In this document: piece by piece, positions 20,926 to 31,079 of the stretch
Numbering within the stretch: the stretch's first letter is position 1
Layout of the letters: every line of letters begins with the position of its first letter
Position numbers and translations under genes: made by a program
From: Tritrichomonas musculus
Taxonomy: Eukaryota > Parabasalia > Tritrichomonadida > Tritrichomonadidae
Direction of reading: 5' to 3'
Assembly: GCA_039105265.1 (NCBI GenBank)
Contig: JAPFFF010000053.1
Location: forward strand, 1,070,914 to 1,134,913
Length of the DNA stretch: 64,000 nt
Notes under the pieces: model-generated
The model's database searches: none
Told to the model about the DNA's origin: nothing
The model's input: the letters and a program-made list of their open reading frames with translations, nothing else

Positions 20926-21723
20926 TTAATTGAATTCCATCATGTGTAAAAGATAAACTAATTGAATATTTTGAAGATATTTGATTTTAAATTCTTGATC
21001 ATCTGTACTTACAATATTATAACCCTCTGGATTGCGAGTGATTGTTACTGTGTTCTTAATTTTGTTTTTACTAATATGGATATCTTGTCCTTCACCAATA
21101 TAAATTTCATTATCTTTTTGTTTGGCCATACAAATAATTTTTCCATCTTTCATTAAATAATAGCGACAACATTTGATTAAATGATTATCGCATGTTATCT
21201 GATAACAAGATGTTTGAATTGTTTTTTTTAAAATGTCAACATTATTATTTTTTTCAACTTCTTTCTCTTGGACTGATTCAGAATTTTCATCAAAATTTAG
21301 TTCATTTAAATCTACATGATGAATAGGTGGCAATATTACTTCATCTGATTCTAATTGCAAGTACTGATCCGAATTTGATGGGTTGAATTGATCATTTAAA
21401 ATGGAAAAATTGGCATTAAGATTTGCTTGGATAAAGTTAAGACCTGTATTATATATTTGTTCAGCTTGGAACATTTTTGCAATTAAACTAATTTCTTCAA
21501 GCTCTGAATCTTGCACATCTGTTTGTATATTTTGACATATTTTAAGAAAATTTTCAATATTTCTAGTTGAAAATTGGCAATTTTTAATCATTAAGTGAAC
21601 AGATTGAAGATTTGATGCATTATCTACTAACTCTCGAAATTTTTTCGATGAATTGTACAAGCACTGCGGATCAACCATAAAATTTTCACCTTGGTAAATT
21701 ACTAAAAAACTTTGGTTTTGCAT
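20926..21723 (-). CDS. BTB-like domain protein
   Basis: Encodes 265 residues from ATG 21723, with an initiator-like TCACTTTTATTG just upstream. Residues 1 to about 110 have the trichomonad BTB-like pattern: ENFMVDPQCLYNSSKKFREL, followed by FSTRNIENFLKICQNI and ISLIAKMFQAEQIYNTGLNF. A variable acidic linker follows. The last 100 residues form a beta-rich module (CCRYYLMKDGKIICMAK, IYIGEG, TVTITRNPEGYNI) that may be a divergent tubby-like fold; this last guess is weak. BTB domains mediate protein-protein contact, often as adaptors. Partners unknown. Confidence 0.75.
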   Translation of the reverse strand: MQNQSFLVIYQGENFMVDPQCLYNSSKKFRELVDNASNLQSVHLMIKNCQFSTRNIENFLKICQNIQTDVQDSELEEISLIAKMFQAEQIYNTGLNFIQANLNANFSILNDQFNPSNSDQYLQLESDEVILPPIHHVDLNELNFDENSESVQEKEVEKNNNVDILKKTIQTSCYQITCDNHLIKCCRYYLMKDGKIICMAKQKDNEIYIGEGQDIHISKNKIKNTVTITRNPEGYNIVSTDDQEFKIKYLQNIQLVYLLHMMEFN

Positions 21724-22272
21724 AACAATAAAAGTGAAATAAAAGTTTTTTTATCTCTAAATTGAAAGGTAATGTAATTTTATTTTTTATAACAAAAATT
21801 CAATAATTTTTTGATAAAAATTGTATCATATATTAATATTTTCATAGAGTTATATCAAAAAATATTTGAAAAATTTATTATATTAAAATGCATATATCTT
21901 TTTAATTAAAATTGATCATCAAAAATTTTTTAATAATTAAAAATATATTTGCTTAATTATTAAATTAAATAAATTTATAATGCAGAATATTAACAATTCA
22001 AAAGAAATATTTGGATGAACAAAAACGAATAGCGGTAGACTTTTTTTTGAACAATTTGGTGGACCTTTTACAACTTTCAAATTTGAATTTTATTTTGAAT
22101 ATTTTAATGATAATTCACAAAATTATTAAGCAGTATTTTACAAGTTTTATTTATGATATTAAAGTTTAAAACATTAAATTCATGAATATATAAATAAATA
22201 TAACTTTATAAGAAAAGATATTTTAAAATTTTTATTTCTCTCAAAAATTTCTTCATTCAATTTTTTTTCGAA
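21724..22272. other. Divergent intergenic region, 549 bp
   Basis: Lies between the divergently transcribed BTB-like and beta-mannosidase genes, so it must hold both promoters. TCACTTTT lies just upstream of the BTB-like ATG on the minus strand, and TCATTCAATT lies about 20 bases before the mannosidase ATG; both resemble the trichomonad initiator TCA(C/T)(T/A). No gene seen. Confidence 0.5.
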
Positions 22273-24717
22273 ATGAAGCTAGATGGTGTTTGGAATCTAA
22301 CATGCCCAGCCAGGAATTTACACATCCCAATTTCAATTCCAGGAGATGTATATACTGCACTTATTGAGAACGATCTTCTTCCTGATCCATATTATTCAGC
22401 CAACGAAAATATTGTTCAATGGCCTTCTGAAGTAGAATGGGTTATAGAACGAAAATTCGAAGTTTCAAGTGTTTCCTCATACTCAGCATTTGTTTTAGTC
22501 CTTGAAATGGTTGATACCTTCACAACAATATATATCAATAATCAAGAAATCCTAAAAACCACCTCTACATTTAAATTTTACCGTACCAATATAATTGAAT
22601 ATTTAAAAGAAGGTGAAAATGAAATCAAAGTCCAATTCCACAACAATAAAAAAGAAGCATCACAGCGTTATTTCTCACAATTACCCAAAAGTTACCCATA
22701 CAGCGAGAACAACCGAGTTCCATTCATGAACTACATCAGAAAACCGCAATTTCAGGCAGGTTGGGACTGGGGACCATGCATATGTTCGGTTGGAATATAT
22801 CAAAGTATTCAAATTCATCCAATTTTGAAAAACGGTTATGACATCATTGAAGTATCAACTGAGCAAACGTTCAAAGATGAAGGATCCTTTTTGAATGTTG
22901 ACGTAGTTCTTCATAATTACAATGAAATTGAAGAATCGACCAAATTAGTAGTCAATTTTGATAATGAAGAAAAAGTTGTCACCATTCAGAAAAATTCAAT
23001 TGGCGAACATCGTTACAGTGTCAAATTTGACACCAAAGAAAAAGAACGATGGACCATTTATGAATTTGGAAAGCCAAAACTTTATGATTTGAAAGTAACC
23101 GTTTTGGATCAAACGGTTGCAAAGAAAATTGGAATTAGAAATTTGATTGTTGATTGTCATGAAGATGGCTATGGAACCACTTTTCAATTTGTTTTGAATG
23201 ACAAAGTAGTCAATGCACGAGGGGCCAATTTCATTCCCATTGATTCAATTCCTTCTCGAATGACGAAAGAACGAATGCGTGAATTATTTCAAGACATGGT
23301 TGAAAGTCACATGAACATTGTTAGAATTTGGGGTGGTGGCTATTATTTTGACATTGTTCTTGAGATTTGTGATGAGCTTGGAATTTTAGTGTGGCAAGAT
23401 TTCATGTTTGGTTGTGCCCAATATCCGAATGATTCTGTTTTTTATGAAGAAGTAGCTGATGAGTTTCATGACAATATTCTTCGAATGAAACACTTCCATG
23501 CAATGAACTGGTTTCCTTTTACAAAGGAATTCAAAGCATGGTTAAAGGATGAATATAAAAAATTCAACACTTTTTGCAAAAATCTTTGCATTAAATATGA
23601 TTCATCTAGAAAGTGGTGGCCTTCAAGTCCATGTGATGGAACAGGCAATTATGATGGTGATTGGACTTCTGAACATAGTGGTGACCTTCATTATTGGGAA
23701 GTTTGGCATGGAGGGAAACCTTTTGAACAGTTCTTTTTAGTCAAGCCACGCTTTTGTTCAGAATTCGGTTATCAATCTTATCCATCGTTGCCTGTTGTTA
23801 AGACTTTTACACCGCCTGAACAAATGAGTATTTATAGTGAGTCTTTCAGTAATCATCAGAAGAATCCATCTGGCAACATGCTTATTAAAAATATGTTTAA
23901 TCATTATTTTAATGAACCTAAAAATTTTGTTCAACAACTTTATTTGTCTCAGGTTCAACAATCAATCGCTATTAGACAAGGTTGCGAATATTTCAGAACT
24001 TTGAAGCCAATAACTAGAGGAATCATTTATTGGCAATTGAATGATTGCTGGCCCGTGTCTTCTTGGGCTTCAATTGAATACGGAGGACGTTGGAAACAGC
24101 TTCAATATCATGCTAAACGTTTCTTCGACCCTTTGATGATCACTTTCTTTGAGAACAAAGATTACCAAGCAATCATTGATGGAAAGAAATCTCATGATGA
24201 TTTAATTGACGATCAAAAACTGAAACTTATCGTTGTAAATGATCGTCTTACAACCGTAAAATTCTCTGTAAAAGTGGATTGGATTGACTTCGATGGAAAA
24301 ATCATTCAAAATTGGAACGTTTCGTCTCTTTCTGCTCTTTCTGATACTGCTGAAGCTGCCTGGCAAATTGATTCCAAGTTGTTCAATGAAAGAAGAAAAG
24401 ACGGTTTCTTTTATGCGGTTTTGACAACGGACATAGGTGAAATAAGGTCAAATTTCTATTTTCCAACGGTTTACAAGGAATGCGATTTGAAATTGGCAAA
24501 AATCAAGGCTGATCTTCAGAGAGACATTCATGGGACAAAAATCACTTTGACAACTGATAAACCAGCTTTCTTCGTTCATCTGGAGTCTGAAAAAGTGAGA
24601 AAATTCACTGATTCAAGTTTGGTTCTTATTCCTAGCGAAAAAGTGGTTGTGAATTGTCAAGAAGAAATCAATAATGACGATTTGACAATTTATCAACTTG
24701 CTCAAATTGGAAATTAA
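22273..24717 (+). CDS. Beta-mannosidase-like glycoside hydrolase family 2 protein, acid/base motif lost
   Basis: Encodes 814 residues, slightly short for the family. Landmarks are ISIPGDVYTALI near the start, AGWDWGP, VRIWGGGYY, and LGILVWQDFMFGCAQYP. SEFGYQSYPS contains the catalytic nucleophile Glu at residue 497, and WQLNDCWPVSSW follows. Family members hydrolyse terminal beta-1,4-mannose residues. Here the acid/base motif, normally HPS..-W.GNNE, is absent: residues about 407-425 read HFHAMNWFPFTKEFK instead. Another frame at about 23500-23535 reads CNELVSFYKGIQ, as if a small deletion and a compensating shift had scrambled this stretch. The protein remains full-length in frame but is probably inactive. 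No signal peptide. The upstream TCATTCAATT fits an initiator. Confidence 0.92.
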   Translation: MKLDGVWNLTCPARNLHIPISIPGDVYTALIENDLLPDPYYSANENIVQWPSEVEWVIERKFEVSSVSSYSAFVLVLEMVDTFTTIYINNQEILKTTSTFKFYRTNIIEYLKEGENEIKVQFHNNKKEASQRYFSQLPKSYPYSENNRVPFMNYIRKPQFQAGWDWGPCICSVGIYQSIQIHPILKNGYDIIEVSTEQTFKDEGSFLNVDVVLHNYNEIEESTKLVVNFDNEEKVVTIQKNSIGEHRYSVKFDTKEKERWTIYEFGKPKLYDLKVTVLDQTVAKKIGIRNLIVDCHEDGYGTTFQFVLNDKVVNARGANFIPIDSIPSRMTKERMRELFQDMVESHMNIVRIWGGGYYFDIVLEICDELGILVWQDFMFGCAQYPNDSVFYEEVADEFHDNILRMKHFHAMNWFPFTKEFKAWLKDEYKKFNTFCKNLCIKYDSSRKWWPSSPCDGTGNYDGDWTSEHSGDLHYWEVWHGGKPFEQFFLVKPRFCSEFGYQSYPSLPVVKTFTPPEQMSIYSESFSNHQKNPSGNMLIKNMFNHYFNEPKNFVQQLYLSQVQQSIAIRQGCEYFRTLKPITRGIIYWQLNDCWPVSSWASIEYGGRWKQLQYHAKRFFDPLMITFFENKDYQAIIDGKKSHDDLIDDQKLKLIVVNDRLTTVKFSVKVDWIDFDGKIIQNWNVSSLSALSDTAEAAWQIDSKLFNERRKDGFFYAVLTTDIGEIRSNFYFPTVYKECDLKLAKIKADLQRDIHGTKITLTTDKPAFFVHLESEKVRKFTDSSLVLIPSEKVVVNCQEEINNDDLTIYQLAQIGN

Positions 24718-25212
24718 TTTAAATGAATAAACATTTTATATCATTTTCGAGCAAACAAACCTCAGTCATTTTTATAAAGTAAAAAAGACTCAGCATGTTT
24801 CACGATATATAAGCTAGTGCTGTTAAATGCAAATGCATATTATTTATGAATAATTAAAGTAAGTTAAAATTCCGAAAAAATTAAACATATTATTCCAATT
24901 ATATTTGTAAATGATAGACCTTATTAAAATTCCAAAAAAATTAAACATATTATTTATGAATATTTAAAGTAAGTTAAAATATTTACAATGCAAATTCGAA
25001 AAGTAATTTTAATATATATTGAGTTTATTTCAATTTATATTTTTAATATATTTAACCATGATATCATAAAAAAATGAGAAAAAGAACATTCATATGAATT
25101 TTATAGCACCAATATCAGTTATATGTGTTTACTTAATCGACATTACTCCTTCAAAAAAATAAACCATCTAATTTCAAAAATTTTCTATATCACATTTCAT
25201 ATTCAAAAATTA
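24718..25212. other. Spacer with an internal short duplication
   Basis: The phrase TATTTATGAATA with a following TTAAAGTAAGTTAAAAT occurs twice (about 24840 and 24950), and CCGAAAAAATTAAACATATT recurs as a near copy about 50 bases later, so part of this spacer is a local duplication. No gene seen. Confidence 0.5.
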
Positions 25213-27372
25213 ATGACTCGTAAAAAAGTTCAAATAACGCCATTAGAAAAAATCAGAATTAATTATATAGATGAGACTAGTGATAACCCTAAAAAGTATG
25301 TAAAAATTTTGCCAAATGATACAACTATTTCTGAAACAACTCAGATACTCCTTAAAAATGATCATTCATGTTATAATATATATGTTAATAATGAACTAAT
25401 TACAAATCTTGAAGAAACTTTGGATAACTTTCCTCAACCAATTTTAATTCTATTTAAAAAACCACAAATTACCAGGCAGGAAAAAATTAAATTTAATTTT
25501 ATTGATTACACTTCTGAAGATTGTAAAAAGTATCTAAAAGTTTTACCAAAAAAGACAACTATTTATGATACCATTCAGATGATTTTTAAAAAAGATCCTT
25601 CATTGTATGCCATATATATTGATGATGAATTGATTACAAATTTCAATGAAACTTTAGACAATTTCCCTGAAAAATTTTTCATTATTTTAGATCACCCAAA
25701 TGCAGAACTTATCAACTCAAAATTTTATGCTCACGATGGCTGTATTGATATATCAGTGCATGATTGTTCAGATGTTAAGCCTAAATTTTTAATTAATAAA
25801 TTATCGATAAATGAAAATGAAGATCATTACATCATATTCAACTCTGCTGGTGAAAAGTTTAGTATTGAGTACGACCGTAATTCTCTCAGAACAGGAGGAA
25901 AGTTTTATATGATTAAATATCCAAAATCATTAATTAATTCCAATCCAGAAAAAGACTTTTCTTCATATTATGAAAGCATAAATAATTTTCTTAAGTCAAA
26001 CTCGAAACTCCAGATTGAGTTGCCTCGATTTAAGCAATTACTCAGCATAATTCGTGTTCTGAATCAAGACTCAAAATTGAAGGCCAAAATGGCCGAAGCC
26101 TTTCAAAAGAACGAATGTCATCCTGCGGACTTTTTGATGAATTCATCGGACAAACTTTACAGCTTGGATTTCATTCTGTCACTTTTCTTCATTAAGAAAG
26201 ACGATGAAGATTATATTCAATTATTCAGACGAATTATTGAAGACAAAAAGTGCCAGCTTATTCAATTAATTAACTCAAAAAAGTCACTTTTTAGCGCCGA
26301 TGTTAAAGAAGGAGCAATCATCAATCTCGATAAGGATCATTACTACGTTTTTGTCAATTATTCAAAAGACAAGTCCAAGTGCGAATGCTTCGATGTTTTT
26401 GAGAACAAAAACGTTACAATTTTGAATGACCAAAAAGACGATAAAGAAGGATTGAATGACTCTTCAATTTTCATAGGTGATGATAATGAAAAGTTCCACA
26501 TTATTATTGACAAGATTGGAGAAGGTGCAACATCGGTTACATTGAAAATATTTGACCTTGTTTCAGAGCGAACGATGTGTAAGAAAATTCTGAAAGTTGA
26601 CATGAAAAAGACGTTTAAAGATCTTCAAAACGCGATCAAAGAGTTTGAATTTCTTTACAACGTCCATCATCCATGCATCTGCACTGCTTATGGCATCAAC
26701 ACATCTGAAACAATCAAGAACGAATTGAATCAAGAAGTGACAACAGTGGCACTCTTTCTTGAGTATCTCGAATACAGCCTTTCTGATTGTTTGAATAAGA
26801 AAATCCTGACTAACTCGATGAAAGCGAGAATTGTTGTTGAAATTTGTCACGGAATGTCACACATACACAAACTTGGCTGGATTCATCGTGATCTCAAAAT
26901 TGAAAACATAATGTTGAGTTCACTTTTTAAGGCAAAAATTGTCGATTTCGGACTCGTTCGAATGAATGAATATTTGTCTTCTTCTTATTCATTAACAAAA
27001 AGTTCAATGTCAAAAGGTGTCGGGACCATCTCTTACATGTCACCAGAAATGATGAACGAAGATCCTTACGATTCATCAACGGACGTTTATTCTTTCGGCA
27101 TCGTGCTCTTCTTCATTTTCGTGGGATCCCTTCCTGACTACAAAATGAGAGATAAAATGAAAGGTAACCCAATACCTCTGCCAAAACCATCAGATTCTAT
27201 TTCCGAGTTTTGCTTGAGCTTGATCGCTAAGTGCGCCTCTCCAAACCCTTCAGAGCGTCCTTCGTTCGACGACATTTTGGACGAGCTCAGAAAGAATGAC
27301 TATAATCTCTCTTCTGGCATTGACATTGAATTCGTTAAAAAACGTGATATTGAACTTCAATCTTCACAATAA
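25213..27372 (+). CDS. TKL-like protein kinase with two N-terminal ubiquitin-like repeats
   Basis: I take ATG 25213 as the start (719 residues). The frame also has an ATG at 25123, but the extra 30 residues are hydrophobic AT-type sequence. Residues about 10-85 and 88-163 are two tandem copies of one module (KIRINYIDETSDNPKKYVKI and KFNFIDYTSEDCKKYLKV, each ending LDNFP), resembling a ubiquitin-like fold. A helical central region follows. The kinase domain at about 432-705 is complete: IGEGATS, CKKILK, HRDLKIENIML near residue 557, DFG, GTISYMSPEM and DVYSFGIVLFF. Its kinase domain and its end (FVKKRDIEL) closely resemble the second kinase of the gene at 52292. GC rises strongly from about 25% at the 5' end to over 40% in the kinase part. 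Confidence 0.9.
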   Translation: MTRKKVQITPLEKIRINYIDETSDNPKKYVKILPNDTTISETTQILLKNDHSCYNIYVNNELITNLEETLDNFPQPILILFKKPQITRQEKIKFNFIDYTSEDCKKYLKVLPKKTTIYDTIQMIFKKDPSLYAIYIDDELITNFNETLDNFPEKFFIILDHPNAELINSKFYAHDGCIDISVHDCSDVKPKFLINKLSINENEDHYIIFNSAGEKFSIEYDRNSLRTGGKFYMIKYPKSLINSNPEKDFSSYYESINNFLKSNSKLQIELPRFKQLLSIIRVLNQDSKLKAKMAEAFQKNECHPADFLMNSSDKLYSLDFILSLFFIKKDDEDYIQLFRRIIEDKKCQLIQLINSKKSLFSADVKEGAIINLDKDHYYVFVNYSKDKSKCECFDVFENKNVTILNDQKDDKEGLNDSSIFIGDDNEKFHIIIDKIGEGATSVTLKIFDLVSERTMCKKILKVDMKKTFKDLQNAIKEFEFLYNVHHPCICTAYGINTSETIKNELNQEVTTVALFLEYLEYSLSDCLNKKILTNSMKARIVVEICHGMSHIHKLGWIHRDLKIENIMLSSLFKAKIVDFGLVRMNEYLSSSYSLTKSSMSKGVGTISYMSPEMMNEDPYDSSTDVYSFGIVLFFIFVGSLPDYKMRDKMKGNPIPLPKPSDSISEFCLSLIAKCASPNPSERPSFDDILDELRKNDYNLSSGIDIEFVKKRDIELQSSQ

Positions 27373-28060
27373 TTATAACTATAGAAAAAGTGGCACTTTT
27401 CTAAAATTAATTTTTTTTTTTTTTTATATAAAAATCTTTATCTTTATATTTGATGATTGCTTTATTTATTTAAATGCAAAATTGAGTTTCACTGAGTTTT
27501 CTGCTTTACATCATCATCATCTAATTTGGAATTAAATATTTATTGATATCACTGAATAGTAATTCCAGATATATCCTGTAAATTGAACGATATATGTTTT
27601 GTGGCATGCTTGAAAATTTGAATATAACAGTTTTGTTTGGTCCATTCAAAGTTGAATCATTTGTATGATAATCAATTTCTTCCCCTTGTGTCATCATTTC
27701 ATGTTTTTATTTAATAATTTGAGAGTTGAGTTCAAATGCTTTTGAAATCAAAGGTGACAAAGGCTTCTGAATTATGGCTTGCTTGATAAGAATTGTTGAC
27801 CTGATTGCAAACCATATTCATTGGATGAGAATTATTATCTCTAAAAGAAACCGAATTTGTAGTGATTTCAGATGTTTCATTGTCTCGGATGCTACTTCCT
27901 GTTTTACGCATCATTCATTTTATTATTCCTTCTGACTCATGGCATCTTTCTGCTTTAAATTCTTCCATTTTCACAGCACTGTTTCTCTACTCCCATAATC
28001 TTCTCACATTTTGAACTCCAGATGCAAACATTGAAGTCACCCAATTCAATCTTCTTGAAG

Positions 28061-28106
<46 letters not shown>

Positions 28107-28234
28107 TAAGAATTTTAATCGATTTTTATTTTAATTTATGATTAAAATAATCATACAGTTTAAAAAAATTTATGTTGGATTATTCTTAAATTAACAATGA
28201 TGTCTTTTTTGATATGAAAAAAAAACTCAAAAAG
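27373..28234. other. Spacer with coding-like debris and a T38 tract
   Basis: The stretch 27535-28050 is less AT-rich than usual spacer, and on the minus strand gives broken stretches of balanced peptide. One, of about 50 codons near 27560-27690, includes KTVIFKFSSMPQN; another lies at 27732-27914. I read these as remains of a decayed gene, family unknown. A run of about 38 T follows at 28063-28100. Confidence 0.35.
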
Positions 28235-28307
28235 AGGGGTCGGCTGGAATCGAACCAGCATCTCGACTCGTGACTATGTCGTATTCTACCAATTGAACTA
28301 CAACCCA
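28235..28307 (-). tRNA. tRNA-Asp-like gene, probably degenerate
   Basis: 73 nt with good A and B boxes. The D arm is GTTC/GAAT, the T arm GCTGG/CCAGC around TTCGATT, and the acceptor GGGTTG pairs with CGACCC with one G-T. GTC sits in the anticodon position, followed by AC as in tRNA-Asp. The anticodon arm is abnormal: CGAC and GTCG enclose ten bases, so the loop is one base too long with an A-A closing mismatch, and the base before GTC is A rather than the invariant T33. The first acceptor pair is T-C. A T5 run follows the 3' end. It is probably a tRNA pseudogene or a strongly diverged tRNA-Asp. Confidence 0.7.
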
Positions 28308-29149
28308 TTTCTGTTTAGTGATATATTTACATATATTTATTCAAAATTTATGGTATCAATAATTTTATAAATTGATAATAATTTTTTTTAATGTGATTAT
28401 AATTAAAATTCATATTAAAATTATTGATTAATCAAGCAGAATGAGCATTGATTCAAAAATATAATTGCTTTTAATACCATAATTTTGTTTTGAAAATAAT
28501 GAAAACTATTTATTTGGAGAATATATATGTTTTAATTCTGATAATTCAAAATAATAGGAACTTATATGCAGTGAGAATTAAATAATGAATTGCTTTGTTG
28601 ATATTTCGTGTAACATACTGTCATTCATGATAAATGTTACTGCAATTTAATTTTTCTTCTGAAATATTTTTATTGTATTGTCCTTCTGAAGTATGCCATA
28701 CTTTTTTACCATTTTATTAAATTATATTTTGTTTTCCAGCTGTCTGATCTTCCAAACATGATTTTAAAATGAAGTTTTCATTAGTTATTTTTATAACATT
28801 TGTAATTAAAGATCTACCATAATAATATGAAGTGTTTAATGTATCCCAAAGAATAAATATCTCATTGGCATGTTTTGTATTCATCTGGTGCAACTGTTTG
28901 ATCATCTAAAATTTATTAATGATCAAGTCACTGTTTTTTTACCATGCTCATTAATCCAAAAAAAAAAATAAAATCAATTATCTATATTGACTATTTAAGC
29001 ATGACTCTCTTTCTTTTATGCATGATCATGCACACCATTCTATGCTAAACGATGGAATCACTAGTAAGATTCAGCCTCTAAAATTTTTCTGAAAAAAAAA
29101 AAAAAATTAGAAACAAAAAGAATTTTATTCAAAATTTTCATTTAAAAAT
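28308..29149. other. AT-rich spacer with a possible gene fragment
   Basis: The minus-strand frame 28717-28905 (62 codons; motifs EIFILWDTLNTSYYYGRSL, FILKSCLEDQTAGKQN) is of coding-like composition, but it is short and has no recognised family, so I list it only as possible debris. Nothing else seen. Confidence 0.35.
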
Positions 29150-29668
29150 CTACTGAAGCGAGAGGTAAGACTGTCTCGCTACATAGTCGAAGACTTCATC
29201 AAGTCCTTCGTTCTCTTTCGCCGACGTCTCGAAGTATCGGAGGCCGCGTTCATGCGCAAATGATTCTGCTTCTTCTTTTGTCACTTTTCTTTGCTCAGTA
29301 AGATCACACCTGTTGCCAACAAGAGCAGCAGTAGCTCTCGGACACTCCTTCTTGATCTTTTCAATCAGCTCTCCAACTCCGCTTAGCCCATTCTCAGCGC
29401 AAACGTCAAAAACAACAAGAATTCCATCAGCGCCGCGTTTGTAGGCACGGGTGAATGAGTGAAACTTTTCTCGCACAACAGAATCCCACACTTCGAGCTT
29501 AACCGGATCTCCATCGATGTTGACAACTTTAGTTTTGTAATAATACGAATTGGTTGATTGAATTTCTGATTCGAATTTCTCTTCAATAAAGCGCGAAATC
29601 AAACTAGTTTTACCAACGCAATCATTTCCACATACGATTATTTCAAGAGTTGTTTGCTTTTTAGACAT
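29150..29668 (-). CDS. Rab/Ras-like small GTPase, atypical
   Basis: Encodes 172 residues from ATG 29668; the frame continues to 29701 but only with a TTG. The order of motifs is that of a small GTPase: P-loop GNDCVGKTS near the start, switch region FESEIQSTNSYYYKTKV, GNRCDL in place of NKxD, and ETSAKEN. Two things are unusual. Switch II reads WDSVVREKFHSF, where Rab proteins have WDTAGQE, so the conserved DxxG Gly and the catalytic Gln are both missing. The protein ends YLSLQ shortly after the last helix, with no hypervariable tail or prenylation cysteines. It is therefore unlikely to be a conventional membrane-anchored, GTP-hydrolysing Rab. GC rises from about 22% at the start to over 50% near the end. 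Confidence 0.85.
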   Translation of the reverse strand: MSKKQTTLEIIVCGNDCVGKTSLISRFIEEKFESEIQSTNSYYYKTKVVNIDGDPVKLEVWDSVVREKFHSFTRAYKRGADGILVVFDVCAENGLSGVGELIEKIKKECPRATAALVGNRCDLTEQRKVTKEEAESFAHERGLRYFETSAKENEGLDEVFDYVARQSYLSLQ

Positions 29669-29880
29669 ATTGGATATTTTTTGATTTGAAATTAATTTCA
29701 ATCAAATTGAATGAATTTCAAAATTCAATAAATATATAATTATCTTCATTTATAACTGATTTATTTAAATATTTATTTTATTTAAATATTTATTTTATTT
29801 TTATATTTATATTTATTTATTTATTCTGCTAATTGAAGAAATGATTATTTTCCAAAAAAATACATTATGAGATTTTTATA

Positions 29881-31079
29881 GGGCTAGCACGAAATAATTA
29901 GCAAATCATTTGATAAAAAAATCTATTCCGAATTAGCTTCGATCAAAAAAATTATTATTGTGTGCATTTTTTCCAAAAAAAAAATTAATTTTTCCATAAA
30001 TAAAATTTTACCGCAGAAATTGTGATCAATTTTTCACAAAAAAAATTTTTTGCGAAAACGGTTTTTGGTCTAAAGTATTAACCTGTATTAATTTGAAAAA
30101 AATTTTGAGCAAAAACAATTAAATCATGTGAAAAAAAATTTAAAAATAAAAAAAAATATTGAATAAAAAAATAAAAGAAAAAGAAAATTTTAATTAATTT
30201 TGATAAAAATAATTATGATTATAATTTTCACTTGTCCTTTAAAGAGTTTTTATATTTATTTTGTGACAAAACTTATGACATTTTCGATAGATGCATCACA
30301 TAATTGATCATTTAATTCACTATATTGAATATCTTTGAGAATTGGTATGATATCATATAATAATAAATTTGTTCTTAGCTCACATTCATTTTTGAGTGAA
30401 TTGAGACATATCATTGCCAAAATTTTTTTTTTCAAATAAGCAAAAAATTTTATTTCAATTTTCAAATAAGCAAAAAATTTTATTCCAAATTTCAATTACG
30501 CAAAAATTTTTTTATTCAAATTTCATTTAAGTAAAAAAATTTTTCATCCACAAGATGAAGTTAGTCTTGGAGATGGATTTATTAGTATTTAATAAATAAT
30601 AATTTATTTGAAATAATTAATTTAACATATTATTAATGAATATACTAAATTTTTAGTTTTTTATAAATCAGATTAAGATTGCGTAATTTAAAATTATATT
30701 TAAATATCTAATAATATTTTTTATAACTGCAATTTATATTAATTTTCTTGAAAATAAAAAGAAAATTGTTGCAACAATATATTTAGAAATAATTAAATTC
30801 CATATTACAAATTATTTTTATCGATAGAATTTTATATTTGAGGGAAATTGATTTCAATTTTATTCATTTTGCTTGTACTTTTTTCTCAAGAGATAGGACT
30901 AAATTCGTTATATCGAAAACCGTTTTCGCAAAAAAAAAATTTCTATCAAAATTGCTAATAATTTCTGCGGAAAAATTTTTGTTTTTGAAATTTTTTTATT
31001 ATTTTTGTCAAAATTGATTAGAAAAATCAAAAAATTTTTATTTTCTCAAGTAAAATTCCAAATTATTTCATGCTAGCCC
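29881..31079. mobile_element. Foldback-type element, 1.2 kb, TA-flanked
   Basis: The ends GGGCTAGCACGAAATAATT and, reversed, GGGCTAGCATGAAATAATT differ by one base in 19 and are flanked by TA (29879-29880, 31080-31081). Inverted similarity continues inward: a TTGCGAAAACGGTTTT block near 30050 has its inverse near 30920, and CCGCAGAAATT near 30010 has its inverse near 30965. Each terminal arm is thus about 180-200 bp. There is no transposase. The centre holds a coding-like fragment (30240-30440). Confidence 0.75.
30240..30440 (-). pseudogene. Coding-like fragment inside the foldback element
   Basis: The minus strand reads about 55 codons of balanced helical peptide (MICLNSLKNECELR, IIPILKDIQYSELN, ASIENVISFV) that resembles part of an armadillo/HEAT-type helical repeat. 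It is followed by repeats of a 20-bp AT-rich unit (CAAATAAGCAAAAAATTTTA). It looks like a piece of a host gene caught inside the element. Family not certain. Confidence 0.35.

Noticed and set aside
25123-25212. Upstream ATG 25123 as the start of the ubiquitin-like/kinase gene
   Set aside because: The added 30 residues are hydrophobic spacer-type sequence; the repeat module begins shortly after the Met at 25213.
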